Shown here in pieces: positions 44,468 to 55,878 of a stretch of 64,000 nucleotides of DNA. The position numbers and the translations under genes were made by a program. Every line of letters starts with the position of its first letter. Positions within the stretch are counted from its first letter, which is position 1. Where the stretch lies: the NCBI GenBank assembly GCA_027923505.1, contig BROI01000012.1, forward strand, positions 868,001-932,000, written 5' to 3'. The DNA comes from Mayamaea pseudoterrestris (taxonomy: Eukaryota > Bacillariophyta > Bacillariophyceae > Sellaphorales > Sellaphoraceae). The notes below the pieces were generated by a model. The model searched no databases. It had not been told where the DNA came from and was given only the letters and a program-made list of their open reading frames with translations.

Positions 44468-46185
44468 CTATTTCTTCTCGCGACGTGTAATTCTCATGGG
44501 TAAACAGTCATCGGGATGCTGTACCACCGCCACTTTGCCCGGCAAAAGTTTGTAGTTGGGCAAAGTATCAAAGCGCAAATGTTTCAGTAGCCCAGCTAAA
44601 ACAATCGTAGCTTCTTGAAGCGCAAAGCGACCGCCTGGGCAGTTGCGCGCGCCACCGCTAAACGTGAAAAATGCATGCATGTTGGCTGCCGGAACATCTC
44701 CATCAGGACCTGTCGTTGTCGAATCGCGCTCCACCCACGTTCCCTGTTTATTCATGACAACCCATCGCTCCGGAATAAAGTCATTGCCGCGCTCAAAGTT
44801 GTGTTCCAAACGCTGAATCATCCAAATGGGAATGTAGACAGTCGTGCCCATTGGAACGACAAAGCCGTCGTGAAGCGTGACATCCTTTCGCAACTTGCGC
44901 AGCGTCGCTGGCGCCGGAGGAAACAGACGCAAGGCTTCCCGCACCACGGCATGGCAGTATTGTAGCTTGTCAGTGTCAATTAGATCCGTACAAGCGTCAA
45001 TCTCCTTCAAGCAACGTTCATACGCTTGATTGTCCTGGCTGACAAGGTACAAGGCATACGAGAGCGTAATTGACGTTGTATCATAACCAGCAAAGAGGAG
45101 CGTCATCATGATATCCGTCAAAACCTCATCAACGTTTGTTGATTCAGCAGCAACTGACTCGTCCTTATCCTTGCTTGATTCGTGGGCGTCGCACATGTAG
45201 GCCAGCAAATCCCGCTTGCCGTTGGCAAACGTGACAGTACCGGCATGTCGTTGACGAACTTGCTCCACCAAAAACTCTCGCAGCAGGGTCTGAGATTCCT
45301 TATGCTGGCGATTCAACTCTGTCGGATACGAGTAAAAGTAGTTGCTTGGACGCAACGGATTAGTGTTGAACCGCGTTGTCATGCCGGCAGCGAGTGTGTC
45401 AAAGGCCGTGGCAAAGGGCGACGAGACAAGCGTCTTGGAGCTTCCAAAGTCACAGGAAAATGCGGCAAGGCCAAATACATCCATGGTAATCATCTTCATA
45501 AGGGGCTCTACCTTTGTTTCGTAGCATTTGTCGTCGAGCGAGTCAATCTTGTGCAGCAAGGACTTGCACATGGTGTCGACAACTTTGACCATGGCTTCCT
45601 TGTACGATGCCAGACCAGTAGGGGTAAATGTTTTAGCGATCTGATCGAAGAGCATTGAAAGGTCAAAGTAAACAAGTATGAGTTAAGCGTCTCACGTCAT
45701 GTTTCAAATTCACAAATCCAATTATCACAATGTCGTCTGTATCAAGCACTCACCGCTGACCGATGATGCTTCCAAACCTTGCCATGTAGTATGAGTAAGT
45801 TATTATAACCCAAGAATTGCTTCAAATGCTTGTCCAGAATCTTGATCGGCTCCCGATACTCCTCCACCATGAGTACTTGCCGCGCATCCTCCCAGTGGCT
45901 CACGCTCAAGCCGGGCGAAAAGACGTGCCAATATCCAGTCCGCCCATTCTTGTCGGCACTGTCAACAGATACCCATCGTTGGGCCTCCTGAAAGTCTGGA
46001 TTCAAATAGGGTAAATGACCGTATAGCAAGTGAAAGCCTGGGCCTTGTGGCGTTGGAAGTGAGTCAAATGGTTTGACGAATCTTCGACGGCAAAGAGAGT
46101 GGTAAACGTAGGTGACGAGCGCCAAAGCGAGACCGAATCCAATCGACAGCCACAACGGCGAGAACAAGACTCCAACGAAACTCAT
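44468..46185 (-). CDS. Cytochrome P450, CYP4-like
   Basis: Exons 46,185-45,754 and 45,640-44,468 (113-bp intron, gtgagt donor) give 534 residues. A membrane anchor opens the protein (MSFVGVLFSPLWLSIGFGLA). Helix C has WKHHR; the intron falls just after it (HRSA-IAKTFTPTGL). The I helix has LLFAGYDTTSITL, with Thr for oxygen activation; helix K has EALR; the heme loop is FTFSGGARNCPGGRF with the axial Cys near residue 478. Every P450 signature is present, so the enzyme should be active as an ER monooxygenase. Overall look is nearest to the CYP4 clan, often fatty-acid or terpenoid hydroxylases; the substrate is not readable. The frame is open 68 codons upstream of the chosen Met. Confidence 0.93.
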
Positions 46186-46535
46186 GATGCGGCTCCTGCT
46201 GTTTATTAATGACTTGAAAGTGTCAGAAGCGAACGTGGAATTGGCAACCAGGATCATCAAACCCATCATTGATCTCGTTTTGATCGCTAGCGAACCTCCT
46301 GGATCAGAATTCCGAGTACCGTTCCGACGTTTTTCGATGATTGGATGACTCATCGGATCCTTCGTCACGCGCGTCACGCATTCGACCATGGCATGAACTG
46401 CTACAAACTGAATGTATGTAGTAGCTGCTAAAATGCAACCCTTTCGTCATGGCAAACTCAGGAATAAATGAGAACGAGGCTAGATGTTATTAATCATATT
46501 ATAGAGGACAAAAAAAATCATTTGGCTCAAGCAGC

Positions 46536-48971
46536 ATGAAACCTCCAAGATGTGTTTCCATCTCGGATCTTGTTCGCATCTTTGGAGCTGCTGGAATTAT
46601 TCAAGGGATTGGAAATGAACAGATTAAATCGACAAAATGCCAGCAATATACAAGGAGAAAGGAGTCAGGCTTGTCCGTGTCGAAATGCGCTACCAAGGAC
46701 GCCGATGCTGATCGAACTCTTTGCAAGCGTCCGACGACGGAACGAGTCTCGCCTTTGACCGCATCGGTCGTTCTCGCGCAGTCTCCATATGCTGCTCCAA
46801 GCCCAACGACCAAGCAAAAATGTGAGAGCAATTCATCAGATAAAGCTCATATAGAACGATACGATTTTGTCGTTGTTGGAAACGGACTGGCTGGTCAAGC
46901 AGCCGTGCAGGAATTGATTCGTCAATGTCCAAACGCAACGATTGCCGTTATTGATCCCTTGTACAATGTACAATCTGCCATGAGAAGCAAGAGTCAGCAA
47001 GAAGAAAGCAATAGATCGAATGTTAAATATCATGCAAAGGCTGCAAACTTTTTAAACCCGCGTCAACGGACGATCCGACTGGCAGCAACTGCCGACGGTG
47101 AAGACGAATGTTTAATTTCCTATCGACACGCTGTGTTGCTCGCTACTGGCGCGCGAGGAGCTCCCATTCCTCACTACATATACGACGAGACGGCAAAATC
47201 TCGCATACTGACGTTGCGAATGCGAACTTTGACACCCAACGACGAAAAGAGCACCTCCGCGCTCATGTTGCCGGAGCAAATTATGCATCATGCGCTTCAG
47301 TCGGCGAGTCGCGGACAACGAATTGCCATACTTGGCAGTGGATGGGACGCAGTCGCCCTGGCGCTCCAAGTTGGAGCTGCGAGTCTGCGCAACAAGCGTC
47401 CCATGCTCATCATGGGCGCGTCGGGTCCGCTCAGTCATGTGCTGCCAAACTACTTGGTGACGGCTGTTTCCAAGCGTTTGAAGAGCAAGCATGTATACGT
47501 CAAGGATCGAACGCTGATTCGATATATTTCCGAAGCAGCTCAAGATGAAAGTAACGGCAAGCAGCAACCACAACTGCAAATTTACACTGCCAAATCGTTT
47601 GACTTTTTGGATTCGCGTGTGGATGCAGCTGACTGGGTCGTTGCCGCGCCTGATGCGACTGGTCCTCGTGGATCGGCGTCACTTGGAAGTGGTTTGATTC
47701 CGGACCATTTGAATGCTACAATTAATGGTCGAAGCTGGTACCAAAGTTGGTCCGACATGACAGTGTCGTCCGAAACGGATCCCATGTCCCTTGCCTGCTA
47801 TCAGGAGGATGGCCGCATAGCAGTGAATGCCGAGCTCTGCGCCTGCACTGGTGTGTTCGCGGCTGGATCCGTGGCCAAGCTTCCCAACAGCTTCACTGGT
47901 CACGCTGACGTAGCTGGGGAAGGTGCAGACGATGCCATCAACGCTGGTCGAGTCGCTGCGCACAACATGGCGCTGCATCATCAAGCGTACGGCAACCAAT
48001 CCACGAGCACCTTGTTTCGAACTAGCAATTCACTGGTAGCGCCGGCAACTAAAGATCCGACACCGGTGTTTCGAACAGACAATGTTTTGAATGGAACAGA
48101 TAGTCGCTCCATCCTATCTGAGAATGGAATTAATGCTTTGATGGTCGGTCATTGTGACGCGGAGCGGTTTACGACCATTGGAGTTTGGTGGACGAACCAA
48201 GCAACGCAGCGGCGGGTGCTGGCTGAGACGGACGACGCTCAGCAGCCCACGCTTCGTCACCGTAAATCGATCCCAGACTCGCTGAAATCAGTCTATGGGC
48301 TCGGCATTGTTTACTATTTTGATCGCAATGGACATGTCCGCGGCATTACGACATGGGGTCTACCTGTTGCAACGAAAGATTCGTCAAGCTCAGATCTTGT
48401 AGAAGAAATGAAACACATGATACGAACCAATGGCGGGTTTCAGTCGGTTGGATCCGATGTTGAGCAAATGAGAATGATCCACTACCTGACCGAGTCTAGT
48501 CGCAAGCTAGTCAGTAGCTGTTTGTCATCCAGTCGGCCAAGCAACGGAAGGATTGCAGACGACAATGAGCGACTACAACTTGCCGCCGATCTACCGAAAC
48601 CGCTAATTCGCTTCACGCAAAGTCGCCGCAATAGTATCCGTACTGGCTTGTTAAAGCGAAAGGAAGGTCACTCTTTTGGAGTCTTGGGTGAAGACTTATT
48701 CGCGCGCTACCAACAAGCTACCCATGAAGTAAGCTTGACCAAGCCAGACATGAATTTGAACGTTGGATACGCAGCGCAGCAGGCGCAGGACCGGTACGAT
48801 TGGAGCGTTTGGGAGCAAAAGGAGATGCAGTGGGAGGAGAATGAAGCAATAGCTCGTCCTCCCCGAGAAGATCCACTATGGATCCGCAAGGGCGACGAAG
48901 TCCGACAAACTAGCGCCAAGGACAATTTGTTGGCTGCGTTCAACAAGGCGCTGTGGGGTCATTCCGGGTAG
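46536..48971 (+). CDS. AIF-like FAD/NAD(P)-dependent oxidoreductase
   Basis: 811 residues, one exon. The FAD-binding Rossmann motif is DFVVVGNGLAGQAA (about residues 110-123) and the NAD(P)-binding one is RIAILGSGWDAVALA (about 265). The FAD-closing segment is GVFAAGSVAKLP. The later part (TIGVWWTNQ, then YGLGIVYYFDRNGHVRGITTWG) matches the C-terminal domain of mitochondrial apoptosis-inducing factor. AIF supports respiratory complex assembly and can trigger cell death when released. The first 100 residues are Lys/Arg-rich and could carry a mitochondrial signal. A C-terminal extension of about 130 residues ends in Trp-rich helices (WSVWEQKEMQWEENEA). Kinship to monodehydroascorbate or NDH2-like reductases is less likely. 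Confidence 0.82.
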   Translation: MKPPRCVSISDLVRIFGAAGIIQGIGNEQIKSTKCQQYTRRKESGLSVSKCATKDADADRTLCKRPTTERVSPLTASVVLAQSPYAAPSPTTKQKCESNSSDKAHIERYDFVVVGNGLAGQAAVQELIRQCPNATIAVIDPLYNVQSAMRSKSQQEESNRSNVKYHAKAANFLNPRQRTIRLAATADGEDECLISYRHAVLLATGARGAPIPHYIYDETAKSRILTLRMRTLTPNDEKSTSALMLPEQIMHHALQSASRGQRIAILGSGWDAVALALQVGAASLRNKRPMLIMGASGPLSHVLPNYLVTAVSKRLKSKHVYVKDRTLIRYISEAAQDESNGKQQPQLQIYTAKSFDFLDSRVDAADWVVAAPDATGPRGSASLGSGLIPDHLNATINGRSWYQSWSDMTVSSETDPMSLACYQEDGRIAVNAELCACTGVFAAGSVAKLPNSFTGHADVAGEGADDAINAGRVAAHNMALHHQAYGNQSTSTLFRTSNSLVAPATKDPTPVFRTDNVLNGTDSRSILSENGINALMVGHCDAERFTTIGVWWTNQATQRRVLAETDDAQQPTLRHRKSIPDSLKSVYGLGIVYYFDRNGHVRGITTWGLPVATKDSSSSDLVEEMKHMIRTNGGFQSVGSDVEQMRMIHYLTESSRKLVSSCLSSSRPSNGRIADDNERLQLAADLPKPLIRFTQSRRNSIRTGLLKRKEGHSFGVLGEDLFARYQQATHEVSLTKPDMNLNVGYAAQQAQDRYDWSVWEQKEMQWEENEAIARPPREDPLWIRKGDEVRQTSAKDNLLAAFNKALWGHSG

Positions 48972-49176
48972 TGTAGCTCGCTCGTTGTAGTGGTCGCAAA
49001 ATTGCAAGCTTTCGGACAATGCCTTGAAAGCTTGTGTAAATACAGAACTAGTAGTAAACACCATATAGATGCAGCTTGCACAGTTACAGTAATTGCTCAA
49101 AGTTACAGTTTATAATATAGTTTATGAGTGAGTGCTTGCGATTTTTTGCAAACGCGAAACAGCGCTTGTTTTTGTT

Positions 49177-49968
49177 TTACGCTTCCATTGCTAGCCCATG
49201 CCGCAGCATACGCTGCTTCCACTTATGCTCCTGTTGTCTATTGCGATATTGCTCACGCAACCAAGCATGCTTCTCCTTTGACATGAAATGAGCTGGATGA
49301 ACAAATTGTCCCGTTGGCAGTTGCACAAACTGAGCTTCCTCCGCCGCCATGCGCCAGTCAAACTGCTCGTAGGCATATTCAATGGTATTGCGTGACGCTT
49401 GGCGCTTGATTTCGCGCTGCGAGTTCCAAATCATCGACTTTTGCTCGTAGGAATCGCGGTGAGGAATCTCATACACCTTGACCTGCGGGTCAAAGGAAAC
49501 TTTGTAGGTTCGTCCCTGTTGCTGCTGCATGGACGCGTCATCGTCTTGTGAAACAACGCTCGCGTCGTCTTCGACAATGGAAACAACCGGAAGTAGACAT
49601 GGGATCTCGTCACTTTCAGTTTCGTGTAGCAGTGTGATTGGACCATGCTCATTGTAGTAGTGTTCGTCTTGTTGCTGCATTGATGCATGCATTGGAAGAT
49701 GCCGACGTGCCATTGACTTGCTGCTGCTGCTTGTTGCTGTAGGTGGCGGAGCAAAGCTGCTTCCGGGCCGACGATGGAAATCCATCTTGCGGTTCAAACG
49801 TTGGCGCAGCACATTCTTACTGTTTGCTTCTGGTGAGTAGACGGCATACTGATGAGATTGGTAGCAGCAAGGAACGACAAAGCCGTGGTGGTACGCCATG
49901 GCTGGATGATATTGTTGATAATGTCCTGGTCTCGGGCGAATGGGATGAGGGTGCTGAAGGACTGTCAT
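49177..49968 (-). CDS. Hypothetical protein of a diatom-type conserved family
   Basis: 263 residues, one exon. The first half is His/Tyr/Gln/Ser-rich and probably disordered. The conserved part is about residues 155-250: KVSFDPQVKVYEIPHRDSY, then SMIWNSQREIKRQASRN, YEQFDWRMAAEE and GQFVHPAHFM. I recall this order (VxFD..V..IP.R..Y, LW..R.EI, RN..E...DWR, HPxH) from many diatom proteins without known function; this is memory, not a search. No signal peptide or membrane segment. It is convergent with the AIF-like gene. Confidence 0.7.
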   Translation of the reverse strand: MTVLQHPHPIRPRPGHYQQYHPAMAYHHGFVVPCCYQSHQYAVYSPEANSKNVLRQRLNRKMDFHRRPGSSFAPPPTATSSSSKSMARRHLPMHASMQQQDEHYYNEHGPITLLHETESDEIPCLLPVVSIVEDDASVVSQDDDASMQQQQGRTYKVSFDPQVKVYEIPHRDSYEQKSMIWNSQREIKRQASRNTIEYAYEQFDWRMAAEEAQFVQLPTGQFVHPAHFMSKEKHAWLREQYRNRQQEHKWKQRMLRHGLAMEA

Positions 49969-51697
49969 AATGTGGTTTGTCTTTTTTAAATCGTCTCGTT
50001 TCAGTCGTTGTCAAGATTGTGATGAAGGAAAGTATTGGCTTGTTCCGACTGTGGGTCGTGTCTTTCGTGTGAGCCTCGGCGACGCGTAACGAAGAAGAAA
50101 CGTGCCTCCGCGCAAGCATGGTTCGGATCGGCAAATAGCCGTTAAACGATCCGTTAAGAATCGTGTGGAAGCCTCGTGGTATGACGTGGTGCGACATGAG
50201 GACGTTCTAAGAGGCCGCATCGGCTGTTTTGGCGAGAACAAGCACCTCTTCGAAGCAATTTGACAATGGACACACAAAATGATGCTAAATGGCGAGGGAT
50301 TTACGCTGGTCCGATCCTTCATAGAAGATATGCATCGGAGGGAGATAAAAGACTCATCGACGAATGACGTTCTCGGCTTAACTCAAATACGCATCGGCTA
50401 AACTAAAAGAGTATGCACGACGCCTGATGGCCGAGGTACGCATGGCGAAGTCAAAACCAATAGGCACAGCAACTAAATGCTATATAGACAACAACCAACA
50501 AGTATACTACTGCGACAATTTTATTGCACCGATACATACGGCAAACTGAGTCGTTTTTGACTGTTGGTTCAAGTTGAGGGAGCGGCAACTAGGAATTACT
50601 CAGTACGCATAAAGCGTCTGTTACTTGTTGCTTGTAGGCTGTCGCGCGGACACTGGCCGTTATCAGAACACCAGAGTTATGCACCGTGCAACGATTGCCG
50701 GGCATCAACGGCGTTTCAGCTCATCGTCATTACCAAAATGAGTCAAAGCTTTGGGTGCTCCCAGATATCAGTTCTGAAAGCGTGTGGTGCAAGTGAAATG
50801 GGACACGCTGTAGATGGCAAAGCATCTACGTTGGATATCAAGTAGTTCCGGTTATTACAAAGCGACGCGTCCATGAAATATGACACTATGGAGTAGGACG
50901 CGTACGTTGACTTGACGCGCTCGTGCTCTTCTTTTTGCTACCATCACCAAATGAACAATACGCAAAACCATAAAGCGCACCGACGATTATGTAAACTTAA
51001 TCTACTCGAACATTGACAAAGCGACATCCTCCCAGTCTAGCGACGCCTGATTCGAGCTGAGTACAAGTCAACATCGGTGACAATTAAGCGACGACGGTGG
51101 AGTCGACGCCTCCAAATGATCCGGTTGACCTTACAGCACCGACCTTGGGTTCAGGCGTTTCGACTCCAACGTACAATCCATCTCGGCGTTCCCGACGTTG
51201 AGTTGCCAACAATTAAGTTGTGTAGCCGGGTTCTTCTTGAGCGCCCAGCAACTCCTTGATGCGACCCTTATGAGAATCGATTACATTTACAGTGCTCAAC
51301 AACAATCCACACTCGAGGGCATCGCTGGCGCAACATCTCCGCGTAATCTGGCCTTCGTCATTCACGCTCCTTTTCACAACTTCTGCCACGTGTATGCCGT
51401 GCTGTATGAGATTTCTAATAAGCTGCAAACCAGCTTCATTTTAGTAGCAAGCCTAGCCGGTTGTTTTCGATTCCTTTGATGTTGTCGCTTTACTGTATCT
51501 TCAAGCACAGTCTATTCATGTTATATCTTCGCGCCGCTTGGAGCATGCATCGCCGCAATGGACTGACGCGTTACGTCAACCAGTAGAGTTTCAACTCGAC
51601 TACTTTTACCGGGTTGCATGTCAAATGAATTGGCCGACAGGGACTCGCGCTGTCTTCGTGCTGGCAATAAATGCTTTGGTAGGCTGGTATCGATTTG
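49969..51697. other. Large gap with a short fragment resembling the neighbouring channel gene
   Basis: 1.7 kb without a supported gene. On the minus strand, 51,263-51,225 encodes RIKELLGAQEEPG inside a short frame (51,428-51,213). It closely resembles RINELLGAWEEPD in exon 3 of the MscS-like gene just downstream. The remaining sequence has no long frame on either strand. Part of the left end is the promoter of the 49,968 gene. Confidence 0.5.
51216..51290 (-). pseudogene. Possible fragment of an MscS-channel paralogue
   Basis: The minus-strand segment reads HKGRIKELLGAQEEPG. The intact channel has QKIRINELLGAWEEPD in its soluble linker; 10 of 13 residues agree over the core. Nothing on either side extends the likeness convincingly, so this is either a decayed partial duplicate or chance likeness of a short motif. 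Confidence 0.35.
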
Positions 51698-54600
51698 CTA
51701 TTTCTTAAACTCAAACATTTCCGAGACGGCTCTCCAGTCAACGGACTCAACAGTATTCGAGCGTTCGCGGCTAGGGAGTCGTTCGTCATCCTCGCCGGAC
51801 GGTCTGGGAGACGGGCCCTGCGAGTTGTTCATTAATTGATCAATCTGACTATTCCAGCCAGCACCACCCATGAAATTAAGATCTATCGGCATGGGTGGTG
51901 AACGGAATCTCATGTTCATCTTTTTCGAAAGTTCCAGACAAAAGCTTGTGAGATCAGCCTTACTATTGTTAACCATAGTCAGATGCTGCCAACTCTCGCG
52001 GTGTTCAGCACAAACCGAATACTCAACAAAGCCAAAATCGACTTCTACCCGATTGGCCCGAAAGGCCACAAGTGATCTCCATTCTCTTGGTCGTGCCTTG
52101 ATGAACTCTTCCACGGCGCCTTTGAAAACTTGAGTCTTTTTGTAGGAAACATCCATTGGGAACTTTATGGTAAAATTGACAGAGGCTTTCGGTGACCGTG
52201 CACCGTTGATGATACGACAAGATGCCAATGTGCTGTTGGAATACGTTGCCACTTCGTTCGTTGATCCGTATAAAACTGTTGTTGTAAAGAGATCCACGTC
52301 CTTTACGATCCACCCAGGCGACCCCGATGACGGTGTATCAACCATTGGATTACTAACGTTAATGCGATCACCAATATCGTAAGGTTTCCGCACGACGATG
52401 AACAGACAGCCTTCGAAAAATTGTGCAGCGGCACTACCGATCATAAAGGCGAATCTGAAAAGAGGTGGAAGACACGAAAGTGACTATGAGCAATGGTGTC
52501 GCGGGTGTTAATTGAATAAGTCAACCCTTGCACTGACGTACCCGATCACAAATCCGCTAATGGAGGCGAAGAGGACAATCGGATCAATCCCAAGGATAGA
52601 CAAGACAATGCATGCCAAGATGAAGTAGAACATGACGTTAAAAATCCTCTCGAAAGACGCGTCCATTTTTGTTGAATTTGCGACGGAAGCCCGAAGAAGA
52701 CGGAGCTCTTTGTAAACTGAGTCAACACTGCGAGCAAAGTCAACAAGAGTCAAGGTCCCGTTGCGCTCTGGACGGAAGAGCTTGATCAATGTCTTCAGCC
52801 TTTCTTCGTCCAGCACCCCGTTACGACGCACCGCAAGCGACGCGACCACGTCAAAGTTAAGAATCAAATCAGAGCCGACAAGTCGGCGATATACTTCCTC
52901 GATGGATGACACACATTCTTTCCGGGTAGATGCGGGGCCGAAGGCAACCGAAAATGGAAATGCCGTGTTCAGGTATGATAATGACTGCCGAAATTGTATA
53001 ATAGCAGCGATGGGTGCTCTGGACTCCTTTCCGCGTGAAACGTCGGGCTCCTCCCATGCACCCAGTAACTCATTGATGCGTATCTTTTGAATGCTGGAAA
53101 GGTTTGCTTGCTGCATAAGGGAGCCACCACCTGCAGACGCAATACTGGGCCCAGCTCCCTTACTTGGACTTCGGACATAATCTCGGGAAGCATTACTGCT
53201 CTTGCTACCGTTATCGCCGTTGGCATCGTCTTGCATGTCGTATCTCCCCACGTCGAACCCGAAATCATGCGTCTGCAAGCCAAGTTCCTCTTTGTCACGA
53301 GCCAAGCTCGCAACCTGCCCGATGATTAAAGATTTCTTCATAAGTGAGGTAAGGTCCTCGGCATACCTGTAGTATGTCTTTTGCCCGAACCAAATCCCGA
53401 CTGCGAAACGCTTTATTGACACAACAAGGGAGACCACTAAAGCAAGTATTAGTAATGTTCTGTACTCGGGCGTCGATGTGAATGATCCGCTTGGATTTTG
53501 GTCGTTGAAGACGTCCAGATATGGCTAAGAGGGGGAAACATGTGAGTGAGAGGTTGTCAAGAAGATTCGCTGGCCATTATGCTCGCAGCTCAACAAAACT
53601 TACCTGCCAAAAGAGCCAGTGACGAGCCCACCGACTCGGCCCATAAAGTAGCATAAAATCATAGGCGCCCCACCAGAAGAGTATAAATGGCCAACCCTTG
53701 CTTTGCACGATGAAGAGCGTCACAAAGGGGCCAACGGTTTTTACTACCCACTTGGTTCGAAGCGCCAAGAACTCAATGACGAAGGCCTGTGTCGCAAGGG
53801 CTAGCGACAAGGTGATTGGTTGCCGACAAAAGACAAACAATACCCACCAAGAGGCACTAGCCTGTGTGAATAATTCTTTCGTGATGGACACGATATCTGT
53901 CTCGGCCGACGTCGAATTGGACGTCATGCCGGTAACATTCGCTTGCTTTGGTTGCATCGCATCGTTACACTGCGCACTCGTCCCACAAGGAGGATTTCCC
54001 ACCAAGTAGTATAGAATTGAAGCCACACCAAGGGCTGGCATTATGAGGAAGAAGAACATGAACTTGACATAAGCATACATGCTAATCTTTTTGAACCGAA
54101 GCCAGTCCTCAAAATCCTTGTAGCGCGACTTTAGCTTTTGCCGCGCTGTTGCACGCAACGGATGGGACCGACCTGGACCAACGCTGCTTGTTCGCATTGT
54201 TTCAGTGTCATTATGCGTCGAATGATTATCATCGTCGTCGTCCTTGTGCCGGTGGCTGGACTCAACGTCGTGGTCAATGGGCGAGCGGCCTTCCGTATCA
54301 TGCTCGTCCGTCTTCTTCTTCATGGCGACTGCGCTAGTTGTTTGAACGGTGCTCTTGAGGGCCGCCCATCTATCGGTAGCAGACTTTGGCTTTGAGCTGT
54401 CGTCAGGATTATGTTCGGCATCCGTCGTGGAGCTTGTATCGCTAGAGTCCTTTTGAACTAATACATTGTTGCGCTTCAGCAAAGTTGCAGCATTCTTCAT
54501 GAGCAAATCTTGGTCTGTCAATATTGATTCCCTGCTACTTTCCATGTTGATGGTGTCGCCCAAGTTGCGTATTGACGAAGACATTCCATGATGCTGGTTC

Positions 54601-55408
54601 AAATTACTCAAGTCGTTTGTGAGCTGGAAAAGGTCTTCTGCAGTGCTCTTCGTTCTACCATGCGTCCGACTCGCCGTCGTGGCCGATCGCTTGAGAATGG
54701 GCTTGGGTAAAAGCTTGGGCGCGTCTTCAAAGGCTTCCGGTCCCGCGTCCTCTGGGACATGGCCAAGAATGGTTTGCTGCGCGTCGCTTGGACCAGACTT
54801 TGTCGGGTCAAGCTCATCCAATGACAACTGGATGAACTTCTCCGCCTCTGACTCCATTGGATTCGCCAGGTCGTTAATTGTAATGTTTCGCTTGGGTGGC
54901 GACGTTCCTAGCAGCCTAGAGTCGGTATTCGACATGTGGGAAATCTCTTCATCTTCGGCATCCTTGCGTACGACTGTCATCATTGGCGGCGGACCAGCAA
55001 CGCCCCAAGATACGGTTCTGCGAGCAAAGTTTTTATAAGATGCATGAGAGAGCACATTCGATGCATGCATACTTGGCGCTAGAGACCCAATGATGCATCG
55101 GCTTACCTGTCTTGACGACTTGACAATGGTGGAGGACGAGGAGGAAGACGCATAGGCATTGACTCGTTTGGTGTCAATCCTGGCGCAGCTGCTAGAGGAT
55201 GTTCTAAGCCGGTGATGTTTCTTACGTTTGCCGCATTTTCTAGTGGCTTGGAGGCATCCTTCGTTCCAGGCGACTGGCCCGGCGATAGTGGCGAGAGCGA
55301 CATGGAATCATTGAGATATGGCAGATTAAGGCCTTCAAGCGTATCGCTAAGGTTTCCAGCGCTGTCTTCCTTGTTCATTTTGTTTCTTTGATCGCCGTTT
55401 TGTGCCAT
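51698..55408 (-). CDS. MscS-like mechanosensitive ion channel with long N-terminus
   Basis: Exons 55,408-55,107, 55,017-53,604, 53,524-52,542 and 52,454-51,698, all with GT-AG introns of 79-89 bp and matching phases, give 1,151 residues. The first 400 or so are Ser/Pro-rich and soluble. Membrane helices follow (MFFFLIMPALGVASILYYL; WVLFVFCRQPITLSLALA; TLLILALVVSLVVSI). A soluble linker holds a degenerate EF-hand (LFRPERNGTLTLVDFARSVD). The pore region is FYFILACIVLSILGIDPIVL to ASISGFVIGFAFMIGSAAAQ, then the MscS beta domain (FEGCLFIVVRKPYDIGDRI). The EF-hand-then-MscS order resembles fungal Msy and plant MSL channels, which release ions on membrane stretch. The last intron falls inside the pore helix. 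Confidence 0.88.
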
Positions 55409-55878
55409 GGTGGTGCGTGCGATTTACTCGATTGAAACTGTGAGGATGATGGCGCATCCAGTCCTTGGTTGATGTTCGAAAGCGATCATGACGAAAGCGG
55501 ACGCGCGCCTCGTGGCTTGCATCCGTTGGTTCATTACGCGTCTCATCGGTACAAGGCAGTACCGGTACGTCTCATTTGTTATTAGCAACCGCATTGCGCA
55601 GATCGCATCCTTCGCCGGCGGTGTAACAAGAACAAGGTCCTCAGCCATAAACTGCGGACGACTAATAATTGATGGGGCTGCATTCGTTCATATGCCATGC
55701 GGCCATTTGTCACTTGCAGCTGCCAACTATCTGGGGTGCACAGTACCTTCTTTGTGGACTCGAGATGACTTAGCTAATCCAGTTAGAAAATTTGTTTAAT
55801 GAGTGATGTCTAAGAAACTTAATGACAACAATACGTCTTTATAAACAATTATACCATTCAAAATTCTATACATAAGCT
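55409..55878. other. Intergenic gap
   Basis: 470 bp between the channel start codon and the RSH stop codon. Two small open frames on opposite strands overlap each other and show no family features. I see nothing else. Confidence 0.5.

Noticed and set aside
45742-46389. P450 start at the far upstream ATG (46,389)
   Set aside because: The extra 68 residues are not P450-like; the Met at 46,185 places the membrane anchor at the N-terminus as usual.
50564-50845. 93-residue plus-strand frame in the large gap
   Set aside because: No motif, no homology that I recognise, and composition like random sequence.
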